From: JACCXJ01 sp052387115
GTDB taxonomy: Bacteria > Pseudomonadota > Gammaproteobacteria > JACCXJ01
Assembly: GCA_052387115.1 (NCBI GenBank)
Contig: JBQTJM010000058.1
Span: forward strand, 1-18,204
DNA length: 18,204 bases
Direction: 5' to 3'
Positions 1-6,994 of this stretch are shown one piece after another. The notes below the pieces were generated by a model, which worked only from the letters and a program-made list of their open reading frames with translations, was not told the DNA's origin and did not search any database. Each line of letters opens with the position of its first letter. Position 1 is the stretch's first letter. Made by a program: the position numbers and the translations under genes.

Positions 1-126
1 GACAAGTTCGATCCGATCTGGGAGCCGCGCTACCTGGCCTCGCCCGGTGGTCTTGCCACGCCATTCGCGCTCGGGCACGTGGCCGCGCTCGTCAGCGGCG
101 GCGTATCGGGCGTGGTGACGAAGTAG
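1..126 (+). CDS. C-terminal end of an MprF/DUF2156-type protein (partial)
   Basis: Frame 1 is open from the window edge to TAG at 124-126 and gives 41 residues, beginning DKFDPIWEPRYLASPGG. From memory, the string KFDPxWEPRYLASPGG followed by a short hydrophobic tail matches the extreme C terminus of lysyl-phosphatidylglycerol-synthetase-like (DUF2156, GNAT-fold) proteins. Full-length MprF proteins transfer an amino acid from aminoacyl-tRNA to membrane phosphatidylglycerol. Some soluble or truncated relatives have no shown function. The rest of the gene lies outside the window, so membrane segments and the catalytic region cannot be seen. The next gene is on the opposite strand, so this is the end of a convergent pair. 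The family call rests on a short stretch and is moderate. Confidence 0.6.
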   Translation, partial: DKFDPIWEPRYLASPGGLATPFALGHVAALVSGGVSGVVTK

Positions 127-279
127 CGCTCCCGGGGGGACGAACGATCAACGCGAACGCTCGGCCTCGTGCCGCATCGAATAGGTGGAATCACTTGGAC
201 GGGTTGCGGCCCAAGGTGCAGCGCTGGACTACGTCGTGAGTGTCACCGTAAGTGCCGTCCATCTAGCCGCCGATCTAAT

Positions 280-903
280 TCACCGTTGCGACGCGATCAA
301 CTGCTGCGCCGAGCAGTTGCTCCGCTCGCGGTCCTGGTCGCATTCCCGAGCCCCCTTGAGCGCACGCGCGTACCACTCGAGCTCGTCGAGGAACTTCACG
401 ATGCGGCGTTCGTAGCCCGGGTCGATCGGTGAGCCGTCTTCCCGGAACGCGTCCTGGACCTTTCGGATCGGGAAGATCGAGGGAATGCTCGGCATTCCGA
501 GCTCGCCGAGCATCGCACGCAGCGCGATCGCGGCTCGAACGCCTCCGAAGGCTCCGGCCGAGTAGCAGACGATCGCACTCGGCTTGTAAAAGTACTCCTC
601 GAGGAAGTGATCGAGGAGGTTGGCGAGCGCGGGCGGAACGGTGTGGTTATACTCCCCCGACACTATCACGTACGCGTCCGCCGCTTTCACCCGCTCGGCC
701 AACCGCTCGAGCGCTTCCGGCGCGCCTCCCGTCGGATATTCCTTGTACATCTTGTCGAGGAGCGGCAGCCGGACCTCGATCGGATCGACGAGGAAGACCT
801 CGTGCCGGCGTTCCCGGCATTGGTTGGCGACGAAGCGTGCGGCCTTGATCCCTTGCCGCGTCGAGCGCACGGACCCATAGAGTACGAGCAGATTGAGTTT
901 CAT
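280..903 (-). CDS. NADPH-dependent FMN reductase (flavodoxin-like fold)
   Basis: This 207-residue protein is a member of the NADPH-dependent FMN reductase / SsuE-ArsH-like flavoprotein family, which reduces FMN, quinones or similar acceptors with NAD(P)H in the cytoplasm. The sequence starts MKLNLLVLYGSVRSTRQG, where the GSxRxxRxG turn at residues 10-18 is the usual FMN-phosphate loop. SGEYNHTVPPALANLLDH at about 82-99 is the conserved flavin-ring contact segment, and YSAGAFGGVRAA at about 114-125 is the third conserved loop. I chose the ATG at 903 because a strong GGAGG lies 7 nt upstream; the frame stays open for 46 more codons, but that extension has no family similarity. The last ~20 residues are polar and probably a non-conserved tail. 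It faces the end of the MprF-like gene and is not obviously in an operon. The in vivo electron acceptor cannot be read from sequence. Confidence 0.85.
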   Translation of the reverse strand: MKLNLLVLYGSVRSTRQGIKAARFVANQCRERRHEVFLVDPIEVRLPLLDKMYKEYPTGGAPEALERLAERVKAADAYVIVSGEYNHTVPPALANLLDHFLEEYFYKPSAIVCYSAGAFGGVRAAIALRAMLGELGMPSIPSIFPIRKVQDAFREDGSPIDPGYERRIVKFLDELEWYARALKGARECDQDRERSNCSAQQLIASQR

Positions 904-1063
904 GAGTTCTTCCTCCGGAGAGCTTGCCTCGTTTATCCAGACAGCGCCGCCTGGATCGATGAGTGAAATCCCTGCCGGCTCAAGCGGCCGTGGGCTGGAG
1001 CAGCGATCTGAAGTAGAATTGGTCGGGCATTGTTGAATCAATATAGCATGACGGCCTGCGCGC

Positions 1064-1306
1064 TTATCCCTTGCTGCGGTAGAGAATGACGTCTCCGGTC
1101 TGTCCTTCTATCTGCAACACGAAGACATCAAAGAGTTCTGACGCGACCAGAATGTCTCTAAGTTTCTTCATGCCGTCGCGATAGTTGAGATCTGGTGCTT
1201 CACGCTTAATGAGCTCTCCTGCTCGCGACAGCGGCGTCAGTCCCTCGGTCTTCTCTATGCGCTCCTCGGCCAACTTTAGCAGCTGAACGATCCTCGTCGT
1301 CCTCCA
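1064..1306 (-). pseudogene. OST-HTH/LOTUS domain remnant lacking its start
   Basis: In the frame ending at TAA 1064-1066, about 75 residues read as a compact winged-helix-like domain: a segment LAEERIEKTEGLTPLSRAGE, then KREAPDLNYRDGMKKLRDIL, then SELFDVFVLQ and a closing VILYRS. The pattern (hydrophobic helix, LxxxGxxLK-like helix, P-x-x-xYR-x-x-x-KKL-x-x-x-L, then a beta hairpin) matches OST-HTH/LOTUS domains, which bind RNA and are often joined to NYN nucleases in bacteria. No start codon or ribosome-binding site precedes it. The frame runs back under the VapC-like toxin without family similarity, and the two overlap out of frame near 1276-1306. It is therefore best read as the 3' remnant of a gene whose 5' part was deleted. 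A small expressed domain gene with an unusual start is the alternative. The domain call is from pattern recognition and is moderate. Confidence 0.5.
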
Positions 1307-1680
1307 GATCCGTCCAAGGTGGCAAGCGAGAGTCCTTCCCGCAAGGCGATCTCCAGATAAGCTGCGTCGTATGCCGACAGCTTGTACCGGCGGGCGATCT
1401 GCATCGTGCCTGCGAGCGCTTGTGCGAATGTGGCAGAATCGACCGAAATATTCATGCGCTGTAGCATTCCCACAAATGCTTCGCTGCGCGCTTCCGTAGC
1501 AAGGCCCTTGTCCTCGGACCTCACCAGCACGTTCGCCACCTCGAGGCCCCATATGCTCGGCACGACCGCCTCGTTCGTTTTCATGGCGTCGAGCACCCGC
1601 GTCGCGTAGGTCAGCTCTTGGAGCGAGCCATCGCCGAAATACCAGCGCATGGTAATCGAATTGTCGAGCACGAAGCTCAT
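1276..1680 (-). CDS. vapC: VapC-like PIN-domain toxin with abnormal C terminus
   Basis: This 134-residue protein is a PIN-domain ribonuclease of the VapC type II toxin family, which cleaves structured RNAs such as tRNA or rRNA. The four acidic metal-binding positions are present: D6 in FVLDNS, E47 in WGLEVANVL, D105 in SAYDAAYLE and D123 in LATLD. Its ATG overlaps the antitoxin stop as ATGA (1677-1680), so the two are translationally coupled. After LATLD the family normally has about 10-15 residues such as a DLxxAAxxxGV helix. Here the frame instead runs GSGGRRGSFSC and stops. A shift of one frame would read DLEDDEDRSAAKVG, which faintly resembles the missing helix, while the third frame is the LOTUS remnant. 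The gene may have been altered by a frameshift or by a deletion joining it to the LOTUS gene. Since the catalytic residues remain, activity cannot be excluded. Confidence 0.8.
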   Translation of the reverse strand: MSFVLDNSITMRWYFGDGSLQELTYATRVLDAMKTNEAVVPSIWGLEVANVLVRSEDKGLATEARSEAFVGMLQRMNISVDSATFAQALAGTMQIARRYKLSAYDAAYLEIALREGLSLATLDGSGGRRGSFSC

Positions 1681-1919
1681 GCCCGACCTTCGTCGATCAA
1701 TTCTTTGATATTGACACCCTTGACTGGGCTCTCCGCCATGAAACGCTTCATCTGCTCGACCGCTTCGGCTGCCTCATGCTGGTTCAGGCCCCGTGCGGGA
1801 ACGAGATCTGCGATGGCTTCACCACGATGAGTAATCGTATAGCGCTTACCCGCCTGTACGCCGCGCAGGAGCTCAGGCAGCTTGGCCTTGGCCTCATAGG
1901 CGCCGACTTCGACGTTCAT
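1677..1919 (-). CDS. Phd/YefM-family antitoxin
   Basis: This 80-residue protein begins MNVEVGAYEAKAKLPELL, the typical N-terminal strand-helix of Phd/YefM antitoxins (x-V-x-x-x-EAKxxLPxLL), followed by GKRYTITHRGEAIADLVP, the strand pair found across the family. In known systems this N-terminal domain dimerises and binds operator DNA, while the C-terminal helix wraps the toxin. Here that part is roughly residues 48-80 and ends VNIKELIDEGRA. The gene precedes the VapC-like toxin with a 4-nt ATGA overlap, the standard antitoxin-first order. GAGG lies about 6 nt before the ATG. It probably neutralises the toxin and represses its own promoter. Length and motifs are normal and nothing suggests decay. 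Confidence 0.87.
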   Translation of the reverse strand: MNVEVGAYEAKAKLPELLRGVQAGKRYTITHRGEAIADLVPARGLNQHEAAEAVEQMKRFMAESPVKGVNIKELIDEGRA

Positions 1920-1939
1920 GATCGCCTCGGTAGTGGTCG

Positions 1940-1970
1940 ATTGGATAGACTAGTGTATAACAGGTCAAGA
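1940..1970 (-). promoter_or_regulatory. Possible promoter/operator of the Phd-VapC operon
   Basis: On the minus strand, TTGACC (1963-1968) and TATCCA (1942-1947) lie 15 nt apart, close to but shorter than a sigma-70 spacing. Between them is the near-palindrome TGTTATACA (1954-1962), with TGT/ACA half sites around TAT. Phd-type antitoxins commonly bind short palindromes over their own promoter, so this is a plausible autoregulatory site. It is a single weak match. Confidence 0.25.
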
Positions 1971-2036
1971 GAGAAGGCGCTGACTTCAGTGCCGTCGAAG
2001 TGCTGGTCCAAGACTGGAACGGATCAAAGCGGCAGC

Positions 2037-2061
2037 GCGTGGCGTAATATTGCTGCCACGC
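2037..2061 (-). terminator. Hairpin downstream of the histidine kinase gene
   Basis: GCGTGGC (2037-2043) and GCCACGC (2055-2061) form a perfect 7-bp stem with an 11-nt AT-rich loop, 5 nt past the stop codon of the hybrid kinase gene. There is no following T-run on the minus strand, so it is a 3'-end stem (RNA stability or weak termination) rather than a classical intrinsic terminator. Confidence 0.4.
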
Positions 2062-2066
2062 CGGAG

Positions 2067-4970
2067 CTATTGAGGTGTCTGCAGCAGGATGTCCCGCAAT
2101 GCGGCAAGCTCGAGCGGTTTCACCAAGTGATGATCAAAGCCGGCATCGCGCGAGCGCTCCCGATCTTCTTCGGCCCCGAACCCTGTCAACGCGACGCACA
2201 CCACCTCCTGCGTGTGGATGAGCTTGCGCAAACGACCGCAAACTTCGTAACCGCTCATGCCCGGCATCCCGATATCGATAAACACCGCCTGCGGCCGAAA
2301 CTCCTTCGCGATGTCCAATCCCGAAGGCCCATCATGTGCGGCACGGGTCTCGTGGCCCAGCAGGTCGAGCAGCATGCACAGGCTCTCTGCCGCATCCCGA
2401 TTGTCGTCGACCACCAGGATCCGCAGGCGGCGGCTTGCCGGCGCGGGTTCGTCACCGTCGGCACTGGGGGCGGGCCGTACCTGTGGCGTCTCAGGTAATA
2501 GCGGAAGGCGCACGGTGAACTCGCTGCCTGTGCCGCGACCTTCACTGCGCGCCCGCACCGTTCCTCCCTGCATCTCTACCAGGTTCTTGACCAAGGTCAG
2601 TCCGATGCCCAGCCCGCCTTCCGAGCGCTCCAGCGACGCATCGAGCTGGGTGAATAGATCGAACACGCGTTCCAGCATGTCGGCAGGGATGCCTATACCG
2701 GTATCACGCACGGTGATAAAAACTTCCTGAGCTAGTGTCGAAACCGTGAGCGTGATGCGTCCGCCCTGCGGCGTGAATTTCACGGCATTGTTCAGCAGGT
2801 TCGACAACACCTGGACCAGACGGGTTTCGTCGCCAAGAACGCTACCAGGTTCGGCGGGCATCACGATGTCCACGCTATGATTGCGCGCCTCGGTCAGCGG
2901 CCGCACGGTCTCCCTCGCGCCGGCCACCACGCTGGCGATGCTGACAGGGACCTTCTGCAACTGTATCCGGCCGCGGCTGATGCGTGAGATATCGAGCAGG
3001 TCGTCGATGAGCCGGGTCATATGCAGCACTTGACGCTCGATCACATCCCGCGCCCACTTGAGCTTCTCGTCCTCCGGACCCAGCAGCCGCAGCACATGGG
3101 CCGCACTGCGAATGGGAGCAAGCGGGTTGCGCAGCTCGTGTGCAAGCATGGCGAGGAATTCGTTCTTGCGGCGATCGGCTTCCAGCAGCAGTTGCTCGCT
3201 GCGCTTGCGTTCGGTGATGTCCACGGATATTCCCGTGAGATGTGTCGGGCGTCCGGCAGGATCGCGACGCAGGCGAGCCTGGTCGGCGATCCACAGCAGC
3301 CTGCCGTCGGTCGTGATGATGCGAAATTCGGCGTCGTATGGCGTCTCTCCGCGCAGCGCCCGCGCCGCCATCGCTTCGACCCGCGCACGGTCGTCGGGAT
3401 GGATGAGGTCCTGGAAAGCCTGGATGCCGCTGCTCGGAACACCGAGGATTTCGATTGCATTGTCGGACCGTATAGCCGTTCCGGTCGTCACGTCCCATTC
3501 CCATGCCATCATGCGCGCGGCCGAGAGCGCAAACTTCAGCCGCTCATCACTTTCGTGCAGCGCATCGAGCGTGCGCTTCTGTTCGTCAAAATCGGTGCAG
3601 GTTCCGAACCACTTGATGATCTGGCCGTCTTCGCGCAGGGGCAGCGCCTGTCCGAGATGCCATAGATAAGTCCCGTCCGCGCGCCGCAGCCGATGCTCGA
3701 CCGTAAACGGTTCGCCGGTTTCGAGGGCATGCGTCCATTTCGCGAGGACACCAGGCAAATCGTCGGGGTGGACGATGCGTTGCCATTCCCAACCTTCGGT
3801 TTGATCAGGGGAAAGTCCGGTGTATTTGAGCCACCGCTGGTTTAAATATTCGATGCCACCGCCGGGCGCTGCCATCCACACCATTTGCGGGATGGTCTCG
3901 GCGATGAGGTGAAACTGCCGCGCGCTGCGCGCCAGTGCGGCTTCGGCTGCTCTGCGCTCGGTGATATCGCGGAACACAAGCACGACACCGGTGAGCTCTC
4001 CGTCCTTGTTTCTTACCGGCGCACCGCTGTCGTCGATCGGGACATCGATGCCGTCTTTCGCGATCAGCACCGTGTGGTTGGCAAGGCCGACGATCGTCCC
4101 TTCACGCAACACCATGTCGACCGGATTCTCGACCGCGCGACGGGTGGATTCGTTGACGATGCGGAAAACATCCTTTAGCGGCTTGCCTACGGCCTCCTCG
4201 CCCCACCCGGTCAACCTGCCGGCGACGGAATTGACCAGCTTCACCATGCCCCGGGTGTCGGTCACGATCACCGCATCGCCTATACTGGTCAATATAGTCA
4301 TGCACCACTCGTGCTGCTCGTGCGCATAACTTTCGGCTTGGAAGCGGGATATGATCTCGCGCCGAATCACCACATAGGCGCCCCCGGCGGTGGTGAGCAC
4401 CAAGAGCAGCATCCCAAGCTCCGCCAAAGAGGCTGCGGAGTAACTCCGGGTTGCTTGCGCAACCCTCCCTTGGAGTGTCGCGTTCTCCGCGCGCTCCATG
4501 TCAGCCACGAGCGCCCGTATCGCGTCCGTTTGCTGCATGTCGGCCCGGCTCGCCACCAGCTCGCGGGCGGCCTCGAATCCCTGTTCCCGCCGCAGCGCGA
4601 TAGCGCGTTCCGCGAATTGCATGCGGGCCGCCATCTTTTCCTCCAGCCGTGCAAGCCGCGCTTGCTGTTCCGGACGATCCGCGGTCAGTCGCTCTAGCCT
4701 TCCCAAGACTTCAGCGCGGGAGGAAAACGCAGCCTGGTAGTGCTCGAGGAAAGCGGGATCGCCGGTCAGGATATAGCCGCGCTGTGCCGTCTCCACCTCG
4801 TGGACCAGCAACAAAGAGTCGGACAACGCATCGAGGATTTCATAGCTGTCGATGCCCACGTCGTCGCGCACGGTGCGCGTGTAATACCAGGAAATTCCAG
4901 CGTTTACAGCGAGCAGTACGAGCAGCAGCACAACGCTGTAGACGACCGATTTTGGGATTGCGGGCTTCAT
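2067..4970 (-). CDS. Hybrid sensor histidine kinase (CHASE3-PAS3-HisKA-HATPase-REC)
   Basis: This 967-residue membrane sensor kinase detects a signal, autophosphorylates and passes the phosphate to its own receiver domain. A first membrane helix (about 10-29) is followed by a CHASE3-like helical domain (about 35-180, with HEVETAQRGYILTGD at 57-71), and a second helix at about 184-202. Three PAS domains follow (about 220-340, 350-465, 470-590), each ending in a PAC-like segment. The HisKA box AHELRNPL carries the phosphoacceptor H611. The ATPase domain has N-box LLNNAVKF (725-732), G1 DTGIGIP (756-762) and G2 GLGIGLTLV. The C-terminal receiver has D855/D856, phosphoacceptor D899, T929 and K951. 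All catalytic residues are present. There is no DNA-binding output and no partner regulator nearby, so it probably feeds a separate phosphotransfer protein. GAGG sits directly against the ATG, so the start is not certain. It lies 16 nt after the truncated nucleotidyltransferase on the same strand. The ligand is unknown. Confidence 0.93.
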   Translation of the reverse strand: MKPAIPKSVVYSVVLLLVLLAVNAGISWYYTRTVRDDVGIDSYEILDALSDSLLLVHEVETAQRGYILTGDPAFLEHYQAAFSSRAEVLGRLERLTADRPEQQARLARLEEKMAARMQFAERAIALRREQGFEAARELVASRADMQQTDAIRALVADMERAENATLQGRVAQATRSYSAASLAELGMLLLVLTTAGGAYVVIRREIISRFQAESYAHEQHEWCMTILTSIGDAVIVTDTRGMVKLVNSVAGRLTGWGEEAVGKPLKDVFRIVNESTRRAVENPVDMVLREGTIVGLANHTVLIAKDGIDVPIDDSGAPVRNKDGELTGVVLVFRDITERRAAEAALARSARQFHLIAETIPQMVWMAAPGGGIEYLNQRWLKYTGLSPDQTEGWEWQRIVHPDDLPGVLAKWTHALETGEPFTVEHRLRRADGTYLWHLGQALPLREDGQIIKWFGTCTDFDEQKRTLDALHESDERLKFALSAARMMAWEWDVTTGTAIRSDNAIEILGVPSSGIQAFQDLIHPDDRARVEAMAARALRGETPYDAEFRIITTDGRLLWIADQARLRRDPAGRPTHLTGISVDITERKRSEQLLLEADRRKNEFLAMLAHELRNPLAPIRSAAHVLRLLGPEDEKLKWARDVIERQVLHMTRLIDDLLDISRISRGRIQLQKVPVSIASVVAGARETVRPLTEARNHSVDIVMPAEPGSVLGDETRLVQVLSNLLNNAVKFTPQGGRITLTVSTLAQEVFITVRDTGIGIPADMLERVFDLFTQLDASLERSEGGLGIGLTLVKNLVEMQGGTVRARSEGRGTGSEFTVRLPLLPETPQVRPAPSADGDEPAPASRRLRILVVDDNRDAAESLCMLLDLLGHETRAAHDGPSGLDIAKEFRPQAVFIDIGMPGMSGYEVCGRLRKLIHTQEVVCVALTGFGAEEDRERSRDAGFDHHLVKPLELAALRDILLQTPQ

Positions 4971-4986
4971 CCTCGAATAAGCCTCG

Positions 4987-5241
4987 CTACGATTTTCCTG
5001 GACCCCTGGCTAGTGCGACGAGTCCGTCGAACGTGATCAGCATCTCGGGACGTTCGAGGACAAGGGCGAATTCCCCGACGAGCCTCCGGGTACGAGGCAG
5101 GTCGACGGTATTGACGACCGTCGTGCGAGGAAATCCCAGCGCAATAACGGCCACGCCTCCGATGATCATCCCTGGCGGACCCTCATCAAGCACCGTCATG
5201 AGTGCCCTGATCGCAGACGAAAACTCGAGCGCGGTGCTCAT
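4987..5241 (-). pseudogene. Internally deleted nucleotidyltransferase-like protein
   Basis: The 84-residue product looks like the two ends of a larger nucleotidyltransferase-fold protein (DUF6036/AbiEii-like, normally near 170-200 residues). The N-terminal part has GGVAVIALGFPRTT (28-41), the typical glycine loop and strand that lead into the catalytic DxD. The C-terminal part VDLPRTRRLVGEFALVLERP (46-65) resembles the closing helices. The D-x-D catalytic segment and the middle of the fold are missing, although the reading frame is kept. I read this as an in-frame internal deletion leaving a non-catalytic derivative; the possibility that the short form is a stable product remains. Its ATG overlaps the previous stop as ATGA (5238-5241). 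The family call is by pattern only. Confidence 0.5.
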
Positions 5242-5489
5242 GACTTGTTCGGCCGCCGCAATCTCGCCCAGCGCTCTCGGACGATGCGGACATCGTCGTT
5301 TCGAGCCCGGTCACGCCCGAGCTCGCCCCCGCTGCAGCGCCTGGCGAATTCGGTGAGGCTCAACCCTATGGCCACCGATCCTGCTGAATCGACGGGCTCC
5401 TTGCGGGCCAAGTCCCGTTCCACTTCACGCGCGGCCTTGAACCCATGGATCCAGGCGAGCACCTCCTCTTTTTTCATCCGTGTCGTCAT
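5238..5489 (-). CDS. Small hypothetical protein of the nucleotidyltransferase cassette
   Basis: This 83-residue charged protein begins MTTRMKKEEVLAWIHGFKAA. The first half is predicted helical; residues 36-50 include SAGSVAIGLSLTEFARR; the C terminus is rich in arginine. I do not recognise a named domain. From memory, short proteins with a similar KKEEVLxWIxGFxAA start occur directly upstream of DUF6036-type nucleotidyltransferase genes, as here, where the stop overlaps the next start by 4 nt. That arrangement resembles a toxin-antitoxin or similar two-gene module, but the role is not shown. No clear Shine-Dalgarno precedes either the ATG at 5489 or the in-frame ATG at residue 5, so the start is uncertain. 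Confidence 0.6.
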   Translation of the reverse strand: MTTRMKKEEVLAWIHGFKAAREVERDLARKEPVDSAGSVAIGLSLTEFARRCSGGELGRDRARNDDVRIVRERWARLRRPNKS

Positions 5490-5508
5490 CTAACGATACC
5501 GAAGGGAT

Positions 5509-5548
5509 CCGTTACTGGCCAGTTCGTCAGGAGCTTATAACGTAACGG
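5509..5548 (-). promoter_or_regulatory. Inverted repeat with -10-like box before the small cassette
   Basis: CCGTTAC (5509-5515) and GTAACGG (5542-5548) are a perfect 7-bp inverted repeat 26 nt apart, 20 nt upstream of the cassette's first start codon. A -10-like TTATAA lies at 5535-5540 between them, with no good -35. The placement suits an operator for an autoregulated two-gene module. Evidence is positional only. Confidence 0.28.
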
Positions 5549-5686
5549 CGCGGAGCGCAAAGGCGTGCGCGGCAGTCTTCACCCGGAACAGTCTCGTTGG
5601 CTACCCGGGCGAGTCGCCCCACCGGGGCGGTCGCGAAGTACGGACCGGAACCCACGATTTCGAATATCTTTCGCCAACCCATCTAT

Positions 5687-6322
5687 TCAATGCCTGGGAG
5701 ACGCCAACGACGCCCGAAGTGCGACAGAGACCGGCGCGAACGAGCGGCGGTGGATGGGCGAGGGCCCGAGGCGCAGGAGCGCGGCATGGTGGGCGGGTGT
5801 CGCATAGCCCTTGTGGCGCGCCAGGCCATAGCCCGGATAGCGGACGTCGAGCCCGACCATCTCCGCGTCACGGGCCACCTTGGCCAGGATGGAAGCGGCG
5901 CTGATGGCGGGGATCAGCCGATCACCACCCACGACGGTGACGCTGGCGCAGGGTAGCTCCGGGCGCATTGGGCCATCCACCCAGACAGCGGCCGGCGCCA
6001 GCGGCAGGGCCAGCACGGCGCGGCTCATGGCGAGCAGGGAGGCCCGGAGGATGTTTAGGGTATCGATCTCCTCGACCTCGGCACGCCCCAGGGCAAAGGC
6101 CAGGGCCTCGCGGCGGATCTGGACCGCCAAGTCCTCGCGCTCGGCGGCCTTGAGGAGCTTGGAATCCCGGAGCCCCGCGATGAGACGGGCGGGATCGAGG
6201 ACCACGGCCGCCGCCACCACCGGACCGGCCAGCGGCCCCCGTCCGGCCTCGTCGACCCCGGCGATCGGATCCAGCCCTCCGTCGGCCCAGGTCTTAACCG
6301 CACGCAACAGGTCTGACAGCAC
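5687..6322 (-). CDS. rnhB: Ribonuclease HII
   Basis: RNase HII removes ribonucleotides embedded in DNA and RNA primers by cutting the RNA strand of RNA/DNA hybrids. This 211-residue protein has the family core: AGVDEAGRGPLAGPVVAAAV near the N terminus (D24 and E25), LRDSKLL (51-57), WVDGPMRP (D116), VGGDRLIP (D134) followed by ISAASILAKVARD, and RHKGYATPAHHAAL with a closing IHRRSF. The spacing of the D/E/D/D set matches the E. coli enzyme. I set the start at a GTG (6322) because GAGG lies upstream and the family similarity starts right after it; the frame is open much further but the extra residues are the antisense of the next gene. Length is normal. It is divergent from the Fur-family gene, with about 144 bp between them. 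Confidence 0.95.
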   Translation of the reverse strand: MLSDLLRAVKTWADGGLDPIAGVDEAGRGPLAGPVVAAAVVLDPARLIAGLRDSKLLKAAEREDLAVQIRREALAFALGRAEVEEIDTLNILRASLLAMSRAVLALPLAPAAVWVDGPMRPELPCASVTVVGGDRLIPAISAASILAKVARDAEMVGLDVRYPGYGLARHKGYATPAHHAALLRLGPSPIHRRSFAPVSVALRASLASPRH

Positions 6323-6466
6323 GTTGGAATGCCCTCGGCAAGGCGCTGATGCTATCCCCTGCCGGCCGACGGAGGGAAGACGCGGCGGCGCACGGGCACG
6401 CGGCAGGCCGCCGAGGCAGGGGCGCGTCCATGGGTGTAATATCCCGGCGAGGACCGGACGCACAGC

Positions 6467-6898
6467 ATGAACCGCCAAAGCCGTTCCGTCACGCGCGCTG
6501 CAACGCTGATCGCCGATGTGGGCGGAAGAACGACGCCCGCCCGTCGCGCCGTCCTCGAGGTACTGCTGGCGGCGAAGCAGGCCCTGAATCACCAGGAGAT
6601 CGAGCAGTCCCTGCGGAAACGCGGCTCGCCCTGCGACCGCGTCACCCTGTACCGCGTGCTGGAGTGGCTGGTGAGCCACAGGCTCGCGCACAAGATCGTC
6701 GGAGACGACCGCGTGTGGCGGTTCAACACGGTCCACAATGACGAGGTCGTACACCCCCATTTTCAGTGCACGCACTGCCGCCAGGTCTACTGTCTGGAAG
6801 AATTACGGCCACCCGTCGCCCTGATCCTGCCGCCCGGTTTCCGCCCCGAGCACACGGATCTCAGGATCCAGGGCACCTGTCCGGCCTGCCACACGTAA
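6467..6898 (+). CDS. Fur-family metal-dependent repressor, probably Zur
   Basis: This 143-residue regulator has the Fur layout: an N-terminal winged helix (about 10-85, with TPARRAVLEVLL, a helix-turn-helix and CDRVTLYRVLEWLVSHRLAH), then a dimerisation/metal domain. The metal-binding signature HPHFQCTHCRQVYC is at 96-109 and a second CPAC pair at 138-141, which together give the two CxxC structural zinc pairs (C101/C104, C138/C141). Fur-family proteins bind a dyad near a promoter when loaded with metal. The gene sits just upstream of a ZnuD-like receptor on the same strand, so I infer that it senses zinc (Zur) and represses that receptor; Fur (iron) or another metal cannot be excluded from sequence alone. 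The ATG has only a weak ribosome-binding site. A TAATAT box is present about 30 nt upstream, without a clear -35. Confidence 0.85.
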   Translation: MNRQSRSVTRAATLIADVGGRTTPARRAVLEVLLAAKQALNHQEIEQSLRKRGSPCDRVTLYRVLEWLVSHRLAHKIVGDDRVWRFNTVHNDEVVHPHFQCTHCRQVYCLEELRPPVALILPPGFRPEHTDLRIQGTCPACHT

Positions 6899-6899
6899 C

Positions 6900-6912
6900 G
6901 CAACGCAGTTGC
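6900..6912. promoter_or_regulatory. Dyad operator 1, over the -35 of the receptor promoter
   Basis: GCAAC-GCA-GTTGC is a perfect inverted repeat with a 3-nt centre that starts 2 nt after the Fur-family stop codon. Its right arm supplies part of the -35 box TTGCAA (6909-6914). It shares the half site GCAAC/GTTGC and the 3-nt spacing with a second dyad 38 nt further on. The likely ligand is the Fur-family protein encoded next door. Confidence 0.6.
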
Positions 6913-6938
6913 AAAGCGGTCTGCTGCCAGGCTATAAT
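6909..6938 (+). promoter_or_regulatory. Sigma-70 promoter of the ZnuD-like receptor gene
   Basis: TTGCAA (6909-6914) and TATAAT (6933-6938) are 18 nt apart, a strong match to sigma-70. The receptor start codon is 56 nt downstream. The -35 overlaps dyad 1 and the last base of the -10 is the first base of dyad 2, so binding to either dyad should block polymerase. Confidence 0.7.
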
Positions 6939-6952
6939 GCAACTACGTTGCA
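6938..6952. promoter_or_regulatory. Dyad operator 2, over the -10 of the receptor promoter
   Basis: TGCAAC-TAC-GTTGCA is a perfect 6+3+6 inverted repeat beginning at the last base of the TATAAT box. Together with dyad 1 it brackets the promoter. The half site GCAAC N3 GTTGC is shared. Fur-type proteins usually recognise longer AT-rich dyads, so the sequence is unusual for Zur or Fur; assignment to the upstream regulator is by position. Confidence 0.65.
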
Positions 6953-6994
6953 GTTGGTGCGGGAAGAATCGACGTCGTGAGGGGAGGAGAAGCG

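Noticed and set aside
6323..6775. 150-residue N-terminal extension of rnhB
   Set aside because: The extension is the antisense of the Fur-family gene and the intergenic gap; RNase HII similarity begins only after the GTG at 6322.
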